36,125 nucleotides of DNA, from the NCBI GenBank assembly GCA_028870845.1, contig JAGWOR010000024.1:1-36125 (forward strand). The letters run 5' to 3'. This document shows, one piece after another, positions 18,084 through 24,761 of the stretch. The notes under the pieces are model-generated. The model saw only the letters and a program-made list of their open reading frames with translations, had not been told where the DNA came from and made no database searches. The DNA is from Gammaproteobacteria bacterium. Its GTDB lineage: Bacteria; Pseudomonadota; Gammaproteobacteria; Natronospirales; REEB76. The position numbers were made by a program, and so were the translations under genes. Every line of letters starts with the position of its first letter. Position 1 is the first letter of the stretch.

Positions 18084-19521
18084 ATTTGATGCACACATTG
18101 CGTGCCTCGGTGAAAAAGCGCATGGCTTCCCAGCCGCCTTCCCGGCCGTTGCCGGATTGCTTGACGCCGCCCATGGGCACACGCAGGTCGCGCAACATCC
18201 AGCAGTTCACCCATATGAGCCCGGCCTCCAGGCGCGCCGCCACGCGGTGGCAGCGGGAAGTATTCTGGCTCCAGATCGAGGCCGCGAGTCCGTACGGGGT
18301 GCCGTTGGCGTAGGCCACCGCCTGGTCTTCGCTGTCGAACGGCATCAGGGTCACCACCGGGCCGAAGATCTCCTCCTGATTGGTGCGGCATTCGGCCGCC
18401 AGACCCTCGATGACCGTGGGTTCCACGAACCAGCCGTTGGCACAGCGGCCCCCGACCATGGCACGACCACCGCCGCACAGGATCTTGCCGCCTTCCTTCC
18501 GGGCCAGCTCGATATATCCCAGGACTTTCTGCAGGTGTGCTTCGGAAACCAGGGCGCCCTGTTCGCAGTTTTCATCCATGGGGTCGGTCTGGCGCAGGGC
18601 CCGGACGCGGGCAACAAATTCGTCCCGGAATCGTGCATACAGGCCGCGCTCGATGAGGATGCGTGAGCCGCACAGGCAGATTTCCCCCTGGTTCAAAAAC
18701 GCGGCACGCAGCGTTTCCGCGACCGTGGGTTCAAAATCGCAGTCGGCAAACACCAGGGTGGGGTTTTTGCCGCCCAGTTCCAGGGACAGTTTCTTGAACT
18801 TGGGGGCGGCGCGGGCGGCGATATCTGCGCCGGTACGGGTGCCGCCGGTGAAGGAGACGGCTTTTACCTGCGGGTGTTCCACCAGCGCAGTGCCTGCATT
18901 GGGCCCCAGGCCGTGCACCACGTTGAGTACCCCCGGCGGCAATCCGGCTTCCATGCACAGTTCCGAGAACAGATAGGCCGTCATGGGCGTGAGCTCGGAG
19001 GGTTTCGCCACCACGCAGTTGCCGCAGGCGAGCGCAGGGGCGATTTTCCAGGTGAACAGATAGAGCGGCAGGTTCCAGGGCGAGATGCAGCCCACTACGC
19101 CGAGCGGCGAGCGCAGGGTGTAGTTGATGGCTCCGGATTCCATGGCGTGGGATTCGCTGGCGAACTGGCTGGCGGCTGCCGCGAAAAAGCGCAGGTTGGC
19201 GACCGCGCGCGGGATGTCGACTTTACGTGCCAGGCTTACTGGCTTGCCGTTATCCATGCTCTCGGCCTGTGCCAGCTTCTCCAGGTCGCGTTCCACCAAG
19301 TCCGCCAGCCTGAGCAGCCACTGGCCGCGCTCCAGCCCTGGGGTGGATGACCAGGCCGGGAAGGCCTGCCAGGCGGCAGTCACGGCTCTTTCTATATCGT
19401 CTTTGCGGGAGTCAGGCACGCGCGCTTGGATCGCACCCGTGGCCGGTTCGAAAACGTCGAGCCAGCCGCTGGAAGCGGGTGGTATGAGCCTGCCATCGAT
19501 GTAGTTTGCCAAGTCCTTCAT
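18076..19521 (-). CDS. amnC: 2-aminomuconate semialdehyde dehydrogenase
   Basis: A 481-residue NAD-dependent aldehyde dehydrogenase that oxidises 2-aminomuconate semialdehyde to 2-aminomuconate. The general base Glu248 is in LELGGKNP, the nucleophile Cys282 in NQGEICLCGSR, and the NAD-site Asn150 in SPWNLPLY. Length and motifs fit the ALDH8/AmnC group; the specific substrate is assigned from the flanking ACMSD and RidA-type deaminase genes. The ATG at 19521 gives the expected N-terminus (ANYIDGRLIPP). The frame could extend to a TTG at 19587, which I rejected. It is the first gene of the kynurenine cluster. Confidence 0.92.
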   Translation of the reverse strand: MKDLANYIDGRLIPPASSGWLDVFEPATGAIQARVPDSRKDDIERAVTAAWQAFPAWSSTPGLERGQWLLRLADLVERDLEKLAQAESMDNGKPVSLARKVDIPRAVANLRFFAAAASQFASESHAMESGAINYTLRSPLGVVGCISPWNLPLYLFTWKIAPALACGNCVVAKPSELTPMTAYLFSELCMEAGLPPGVLNVVHGLGPNAGTALVEHPQVKAVSFTGGTRTGADIAARAAPKFKKLSLELGGKNPTLVFADCDFEPTVAETLRAAFLNQGEICLCGSRILIERGLYARFRDEFVARVRALRQTDPMDENCEQGALVSEAHLQKVLGYIELARKEGGKILCGGGRAMVGGRCANGWFVEPTVIEGLAAECRTNQEEIFGPVVTLMPFDSEDQAVAYANGTPYGLAASIWSQNTSRCHRVAARLEAGLIWVNCWMLRDLRVPMGGVKQSGNGREGGWEAMRFFTEARNVCIKYA

Positions 19522-19711
19522 GTTGCCGACTTCAGATGCAAGCGCCGTTCTCCGGCAGTTTGATTCCTTTGAGTGAGATGAATCCAAACCGGATGCGCCA
19601 GCGGGGCGTTAACCGGTACTGCGCCCACACCCCGGTTGGCACTCCGCACCCCGCTTGATTGGATACGAGGTGTAAATCCACCCTGGATGGTTCAGTGGGC
19701 ATGCCGGGATT
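19522..19711. promoter_or_regulatory. Gap between apaH and the kynurenine cluster
   Basis: This 190-base stretch separates the apaH stop from the first kynurenine gene, all on the minus strand, so it should hold the cluster's promoter or operator if it has its own. Only a short 5-bp hairpin (ATCCA-CCC-TGGAT, around 19676-19688) is visible after apaH, too weak to call a terminator. No clear -35/-10 pair or operator was found, so read-through from apaH cannot be excluded. Confidence 0.35.
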
Positions 19712-20566
19712 CTAAGATACCGCAGGCTTGCGCGCTTCCGGACGCCGGGCCCCGGGGCAATCCACACAATACCAGCTGCCACTGTCGTCGCCATCCAGCC
19801 GCAATGCCGATAGTTTTCCGCCCCAGACGCAGCCAGTGTCCAGGGGGTAGACGTTATGGCCCCTGACCTCGCCAAGGGTAGACCAGTGGCCGAAAAGGAT
19901 GTGCAGATTGGCGCTGGCCCGATCCGGAACCAGGAACCACGGCAGGTAGCCCTGTGGCTGTGTGCCAGGCGCGCCTTTGCTTTCCAGGTCCAGATCGCCA
20001 GCAGCGGAGACGTAGCGCAGACGCGTGAAGCAGTTCACGATGAAACGCAGCCGCGGCATGCCCCGCAACGCAGGTGCCCAGCGGTTTGGCTGGTCACCGT
20101 ACATGTGCTGGAAAAACTCCAGGTAATCATGACCTCGCAGCACGTATTCCAGTTCGTGCGCACAAGACTGCGCGGTGGCCGCATCCCACTGGGGCGGCAG
20201 GCCGGCGTGTATCAGTGTATAGCCAAGGGCCTCATCCTGGTGCAGCAGTGGGCGGTGGCGCAGCCAGTCCAACAGCTCATCCCGGTCGGAGACACTCAAA
20301 ACCGCATCCAGGTTATCCGCGGCCTTGGGTTTGTCGACGCCAGCCGCCAGAGCCAGCAGGTGCAAATCGTGATTGCCGAGTACCGATACCGCGTGTGGCC
20401 CCAGGTTCTTCACGAACCGGAGGACCTCCAGGGATTGGGGTCCGCGGTTAACCAGGTCGCCGGTGAACCACAGGGTATCTTCATCGGCATTGAATTTCAG
20501 GCGTTCCAGCAGCCGTTGCAGATCGTCAAAGCAGCCCTGGATGTCGCCAACGGCAAAGACGGCCAT
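19712..20566 (-). CDS. apaH: Symmetrical bis(5'-nucleosyl)-tetraphosphatase
   Basis: A 284-residue calcineurin-like metallophosphatase that splits Ap4A to two ADP. The metal motifs are GDIQGC (residue 7 onward), FTGDLVNRGP and LGNHDLH, with the C-terminal GHWSTL and DTGCVWGG motifs. Gln in place of His in the first motif (GDIQGC instead of GDVHGC) is seen in other proteobacterial ApaH proteins as far as I recall. Its ATG overlaps the apaG stop by 1 base (TAATG), the classical apaGH coupling. Ap4A turnover links to stress responses and RNA 5' capping. Confidence 0.96.
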   Translation of the reverse strand: MAVFAVGDIQGCFDDLQRLLERLKFNADEDTLWFTGDLVNRGPQSLEVLRFVKNLGPHAVSVLGNHDLHLLALAAGVDKPKAADNLDAVLSVSDRDELLDWLRHRPLLHQDEALGYTLIHAGLPPQWDAATAQSCAHELEYVLRGHDYLEFFQHMYGDQPNRWAPALRGMPRLRFIVNCFTRLRYVSAAGDLDLESKGAPGTQPQGYLPWFLVPDRASANLHILFGHWSTLGEVRGHNVYPLDTGCVWGGKLSALRLDGDDSGSWYCVDCPGARRPEARKPAVS

Positions 20567-20949
20567 TAGTGCAGTAAGCCTGGTACTGCGAGTCTGAATG
20601 GCGCAATCGGAGCATCGAAATGCTCGCCCTGGTCATTGACCATCTGATACGCACCCTGCATGGCACCCACTGGAGTCTCGAGAATCGCGCCGCTGGAATA
20701 GCGGAATCCTTCCCCGGGTTTCAGGTGTGGTTGTTCACCCACCACGCCCTCACCACGCACCTCCTGCACTTTGCCATTGGCATCGGTGATCAGCCAATGG
20801 CGGGTCAGCAGCTTGGCCGGTACAGAGCCCTGGTTACGGATGGTGATGGTGTAGGCGAACACGAAACGGTTCTGGCCCGGATCAGATTGGGCCGGTACAA
20901 ACGTGGTTTCCACATCCACATGGATGTTATTGACGGGCATCTCGGTCAT
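20566..20949 (-). CDS. apaG: ApaG domain protein
   Basis: A 127-residue protein of the ApaG/DUF525 fold, an immunoglobulin-like beta sandwich, at its usual length of about 125. Typical stretches are [27 protein letters not shown] and [19 protein letters not shown] with the conserved [10 protein letters not shown] near the end. Its biochemical function is not settled. It overlaps apaH by 1 base. In many gammaproteobacteria apaG follows rsmA directly; here a universal stress protein gene lies between them. Confidence 0.95.
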   Translation of the reverse strand: MTEMPVNNIHVDVETTFVPAQSDPGQNRFVFAYTITIRNQGSVPAKLLTRHWLITDANGKVQEVRGEGVVGEQPHLKPGEGFRYSSGAILETPVGAMQGAYQMVNDQGEHFDAPIAPFRLAVPGLLH

Positions 20950-21036
20950 TGATTGGGGCAGGCTTGAAAAAACAGCCCTATTTTATCGAAATCCCACTGC
21001 CAACTGTTGGTTCGTGTGTGACAAATTCTGGAAACA

Positions 21037-21471
21037 TCAGCCGAGACGCACCGCCAGGACGTCACAGGGCACCTTATGTAGCAGGGACTTTTCAGTTGAA
21101 CTCAGCAACAGCGCCAGCCCATGGCGTCCATGGCTGCCCAGCACCAGCAGGTCTGCCTGCTCCTCTTCCACGACACGGACGATCTCGGCCTTGATATTGC
21201 CCACCTCGATCCGGCGGGGCGCCTGTTCAAGACTCAGGCTGCTGCACAACGCGTCTAAACGCTGGTGCGCGCCTTGTACCAACTCACCTTCCAGGTCCAC
21301 TGGTGGCGGCAGCAAAGCTTCGCCGGCAGGGTCCACCGGGATAAATTCCACCACGTGCAAAAAACTCACTTTAGCCTGGCACAGGCTGGCCAAGGCCTGT
21401 CCACGGCGGGACACTTCCAGGCTGTCCTCGGTAAGGTCCACGGCAATCAGAATCCGGTTATACATGCCCAT
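21037..21471 (-). CDS. Universal stress protein (UspA family)
   Basis: A 144-residue single-domain Usp. It opens with RILIAVDLTEDS, has a C-terminal VLGSHGRHG motif and ends DVLAVRLG. In the nucleotide loop the usual pattern G-x2-G-x9-G-S/T is partly kept: the two first glycines are present, but the last Gly is Ser (SST), so ATP binding is uncertain. An AGGAAG sequence about 7 bases before the ATG at 21471 is a good ribosome binding site; a second ATG at 21465 is possible. Gaps of 80 and 87 bases to rsmA and apaG contrast with the tight packing around it. Confidence 0.92.
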   Translation of the reverse strand: MGMYNRILIAVDLTEDSLEVSRRGQALASLCQAKVSFLHVVEFIPVDPAGEALLPPPVDLEGELVQGAHQRLDALCSSLSLEQAPRRIEVGNIKAEIVRVVEEEQADLLVLGSHGRHGLALLLSSTEKSLLHKVPCDVLAVRLG

Positions 21472-21551
21472 GTCGGACTTCCTGTTCAGTTGGTAGGCTG
21501 ATTTTTAAGCGCTCGGCGCGGTGTTTGCAAGCATCGGGTGAGCAGGTTTAA

Positions 21552-22340
21552 TTAAATACTGTCAGCCAGCCGTGCAAAGTCGGCAGCCGACAGGTTTTCC
21601 GGCCGGGCAGTGGGATCCAGACCGGCTTTTTGCATGGCGGCTACATTCGCCAGCCCGGCCAAAGCGTTGCGCAAGGTCTTGCGTCTTCGGCTGAATGCCT
21701 GGTTGACCAGCCGCGCGAAGCGCTCGGGATTTGCCAGTGGAAAGGGCGCGCGTATATGCGGAATCAGGCGCACGAACGTGGAGCCAACTCTGGGCGGTGG
21801 TGAAAACGCGCCGGATCCGATGCTGAACAGTGGTTCAACCCGGCAATGCAACGCAAGCATCACCGATAAGCGCCCGTATTCCCTGCCGCCGGGAGCGGCC
21901 GCCATACGTTGTACAACCTCTTTCTGCAGCATGAAATGCATGTCGGTGATGACGTCAACCTGATCGAGGCAGTGGAACAGCAGCGGCGTCGAAATGTTGT
22001 AGGGCAGGTTACCCACAAGCCGTAATTTGCGTCCAGGTGTGCCGAGTGAACGCAAGTTGGTTTTTAGCGCGTCCCCCTGAACGATGTGGAGATTATTTTT
22101 GCCCGCGGCTGAGGCTTGAAGCCTTGGGATCACATCCCGGTCCAGTTCCACGGCGATGAGTGTGCCGCATCGTTCCAGTAGCGGCAGGGTGATCGCGCCA
22201 GGACCCGGCCCAATTTCCACCAGCACGTTGTCGGGCTGCGGATCGATAGCGGTCACAATCCGGTTAATGATGTGCGGATCGTGGAGGAAATGCTGGCCGA
22301 ATCGCTTGCGTGGTGTATGGGAACCGGCACTGGCTATCAC
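21552..22340 (-). CDS. rsmA: 16S rRNA dimethyladenosine transferase
   Basis: A 262-residue SAM-dependent enzyme (KsgA) that dimethylates A1518 and A1519 near the 3' end of 16S rRNA during 30S maturation. It shows the start motif RKRFGQHFL, SAM motif VEIGPGPGAITLPLL, catalytic NLPYNIS and the C-terminal PPPRVGSTFVRL. The start is GTG at 22340, overlapping the pdxA stop as GTGA, so it is coupled to pdxA. Loss of the enzyme is known to give kasugamycin resistance. Confidence 0.96.
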   Translation of the reverse strand: MIASAGSHTPRKRFGQHFLHDPHIINRIVTAIDPQPDNVLVEIGPGPGAITLPLLERCGTLIAVELDRDVIPRLQASAAGKNNLHIVQGDALKTNLRSLGTPGRKLRLVGNLPYNISTPLLFHCLDQVDVITDMHFMLQKEVVQRMAAAPGGREYGRLSVMLALHCRVEPLFSIGSGAFSPPPRVGSTFVRLIPHIRAPFPLANPERFARLVNQAFSRRRKTLRNALAGLANVAAMQKAGLDPTARPENLSAADFARLADSI

Positions 22341-23323
22341 TGGCGCGCGCCCAATTTAACCGCGGTCCTTAGGGCAGCCTCCAGGCTGGCATGCTTTGCA
22401 TGTCCAGTTCCAGCAAGTTCCAGTGCGGTACCATGATCCACGGATGTGCGGATGATTGGCAGGCCAAGTGTAATGTTTACCGCCTCACCAAAACCCGCGC
22501 TCTTCAATACCGGCAGGCCTTGATCGTGGTAGATGGCTAATACCGCATCCACGGCCGCAAGCCGTTCCGGTATAAACGCAGTATCGGCGGCCACCGGTCC
22601 GGTCAAGTGCATTTTCTTTGCTCGCAGGCTTGCCACTACCGGGGCGATGATATCGATTTCCTCACGACCCATGTGTCCACCCTCACCGGCATGCGGGTTG
22701 AGCCCCAGAACCAGGATATGCGGTTCAGGGATGCCAAAAAGCTTTTGCAGGCTTGCATGCAACACCTGCAGCGTATGCGAAAGCAGCTCCCGTGTCAGGG
22801 CGTGAGGTACCAGCGACAAGGGCATGTGGGTGGTAGCCAAGGCCACGCGCAAATTGCCGGCCGCCAGCAGCATGACTGGCGCTTCGGATTTGCAGCGTGC
22901 GGCAATATATTCCGTATGACCGGTAAATTTGATGCCGGCGTCGTTGATGATGCCTTTGTGCACCGGCGCAGTGACCATGGCATCGAATTCGTGCTGCAGG
23001 CAGCCGTCAATGGCACGATCCAGGGTGTCGAGAAGGTAGCGGCTGTTACCGGGATCCGGAGAGCCAGCAGTTACCGGTACCGGTGCCTTCATCGGCGAAA
23101 TCCTGAGATGGCCGGCCTTTTGTGCCATGCGTTCCGCTCGCCGATAGGGCAGCAACTGCAGTGGCAACCGCAGTTGCTGTGCGCGCTGCATGAGGACATC
23201 GGCATCGCCAATGACCACAAGGTCTGCGGCATGTGCCGTTTGCGCCAGCTCGATGCAGATATCCGGACCAATACCAGCCAGCTCGCCGAGGGTCAGCGCT
23301 ATGCGTGGCAACGTGACATTCAT
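22337..23323 (-). CDS. pdxA: 4-hydroxythreonine-4-phosphate dehydrogenase
   Basis: A 328-residue NAD(P)- and metal-dependent dehydrogenase of pyridoxal phosphate synthesis. Recognisable motifs are LGELAGIGPDICIELA near the start (Leu where GEPAGIGPE is usual), TAPVHKGIIN, FTGHTEYIA, GLNPHAGEGGHMGREEID and YHDQGLPVLK. The length equals that of Escherichia coli PdxA (about 329). It follows surA by 18 bases and overlaps rsmA by 4, matching the conserved surA-pdxA-rsmA order. Confidence 0.96.
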   Translation of the reverse strand: MNVTLPRIALTLGELAGIGPDICIELAQTAHAADLVVIGDADVLMQRAQQLRLPLQLLPYRRAERMAQKAGHLRISPMKAPVPVTAGSPDPGNSRYLLDTLDRAIDGCLQHEFDAMVTAPVHKGIINDAGIKFTGHTEYIAARCKSEAPVMLLAAGNLRVALATTHMPLSLVPHALTRELLSHTLQVLHASLQKLFGIPEPHILVLGLNPHAGEGGHMGREEIDIIAPVVASLRAKKMHLTGPVAADTAFIPERLAAVDAVLAIYHDQGLPVLKSAGFGEAVNITLGLPIIRTSVDHGTALELAGTGHAKHASLEAALRTAVKLGARQ

Positions 23324-23341
23324 GCGCGAATGGAGCCGCAG

Positions 23342-24745
23342 CTAATTTTTAAGGTAGTACTCGATATATGCTGACCCTCTGAGCGCTGTTAGCCATTGCT
23401 GGATTATTTCCTCAGACTTGCGCTGGTAGATGGCCTCATATGCCTTGTTGCGGGTGTATTCCCTGGTCTGATCCACCTGGCGGCGGCCAAGCACCTCCAC
23501 GATGAACCAGCCAAACTGGGTTTTGAATGGTTCGCTGACCTGACCAACCTGAAGATTGTCGATTTGTGATTGGAAATCAGGACCTCTGGAATCGGTATCT
23601 GGATTCACCCAGCCCAGATCTCCATTGTTATTTGCAGATACTGGATCATCGGAATATTTTTTCGCCAGATTGGCGAAATCCGCGCCGTTGAGGATTTGCT
23701 TGCGTAATTCATCCAGTTTCGCCTTGGCCTGTGCGTCTGTCATGATGGCGCTGGTCTGGATCAGGATGTCACGTACATGGGCTTCGGTCACGACCACTTT
23801 ATTGTCCGCAGCTTTCATGTCATCCAGCTTCAGAATGTGGAAGCCGCTGGGACTTGGCAGGGGCTCCGTGACATCACCCGGTTTCATGTGTCCGATTACC
23901 GTGGCGAAAATGGTCGGTAACTCGGAACCCTTGCGCCAGCCCAAGTCGCCGCCTTTTAGCGCATGCTGGCCTTGCGAATACTCGATGGCCATAGCGGCAA
24001 AATCCGATCCCTGCTTAATTTTTTTATAAATCTGCATGGCTTTCTCGCGCGCAGATTCCACCTGTTGGGTCGTCGGATTCGCAGGCGTTGTGATCAATAT
24101 TTGCGAGAGATGGTATTGGTTGTTGGCGTCACCGTTTGCCTGATCGGCTGCGATCTGCGCCCGCACTTCGCGCTCGGTGATGTGCATCTGGTCTCCTACC
24201 AGCTGTTGCTCCAGATTATGAATGATCAACTGGTCGCGAAGTTGCTGGCGGAAGTCGGCGTAATTGATTCCCTGTTGCGCGAGTTTATCTGGCAGCTGAT
24301 TCAAGGTAAAACCGTTACGTTCAGCGATGCGGTTGAGAGACTGATTGAGTGCATCATCGCTGATTGTGATGCCTTTGTTCGCAGCCTGCTGCAGTTCCAG
24401 TTTGGTCATGATCATCTGGTCCAGGACTTGCTTGCGCAGGATGTTTTCGGGTGGTAGTGCGGTACCCTGGGCCTGTATCTGCCTGGTGATGGCTGCGATC
24501 CGAGAGTCCAATTCACTCTGAAGAATTACTTCGTCATTGACCACTGCAACGACACGGTCGAGAAACTCGCCGGTTTTGGACGCCTTGGCAACAGCTGCAG
24601 CCGTGGCGCTGGCAGCCGCAGGTGCCGGATTCATGACCGCAGTAGGACTGACATTGGGGTTGGGTTTGGGGGTGGAAGCGCAAGCCTGGCAAATCAGGAC
24701 GGCAACGGCCAGCACCGCTGACAGACGGGGGGTGGGTTTTTGCAT
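23342..24745 (-). CDS. surA: Periplasmic chaperone SurA (peptidyl-prolyl isomerase)
   Basis: A 467-residue outer-membrane protein chaperone with two parvulin domains. The first covers about residues 205-310 (QYHLSQILI through SGFHILKLDDM), the second about 320-425 (VTEAHVRDILI through FGWFIVEVLGR). The chaperone region starts at LDRVVAVVNDEVILQSELDS. The N-terminus is unusual: the signal ends in LICQACAS rather than a clean AxA site, followed by a Pro/Ala-rich linker of about 35 residues, making it longer than Escherichia coli SurA (428). It works with the Bam machinery on LptD and other porins and sits 16 bases after lptD. Confidence 0.95.
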   Translation of the reverse strand: MQKPTPRLSAVLAVAVLICQACASTPKPNPNVSPTAVMNPAPAAASATAAAVAKASKTGEFLDRVVAVVNDEVILQSELDSRIAAITRQIQAQGTALPPENILRKQVLDQMIMTKLELQQAANKGITISDDALNQSLNRIAERNGFTLNQLPDKLAQQGINYADFRQQLRDQLIIHNLEQQLVGDQMHITEREVRAQIAADQANGDANNQYHLSQILITTPANPTTQQVESAREKAMQIYKKIKQGSDFAAMAIEYSQGQHALKGGDLGWRKGSELPTIFATVIGHMKPGDVTEPLPSPSGFHILKLDDMKAADNKVVVTEAHVRDILIQTSAIMTDAQAKAKLDELRKQILNGADFANLAKKYSDDPVSANNNGDLGWVNPDTDSRGPDFQSQIDNLQVGQVSEPFKTQFGWFIVEVLGRRQVDQTREYTRNKAYEAIYQRKSEEIIQQWLTALRGSAYIEYYLKN

Positions 24746-24761
24746 GCGATGGAAACCTTGA

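Noticed and set aside
11609-19521. Kynurenine cluster as a dedicated NAD biosynthesis operon
   Set aside because: ACMSD and the two later enzymes divert flux away from quinolinate, and no quinolinate phosphoribosyltransferase gene is present.
20999-21009. Palindrome CCAAC-T-GTTGG as a terminator or operator
   Set aside because: The loop is too short for a hairpin, there is no T tract, and one isolated palindrome is not enough to call an operator.
20903-21496. 197-residue open frame on the plus strand
   Set aside because: Covers the Usp gene on the opposite strand; Arg/Ser-rich shadow composition and no domain.
22607-23374. 255-residue open frame on the plus strand
   Set aside because: Antisense to pdxA, with no family features.
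24690-24745. SurA as a lipoprotein
   Set aside because: CQAC lacks the Leu/Val at -3 of a lipobox, so lipidation is not supported.
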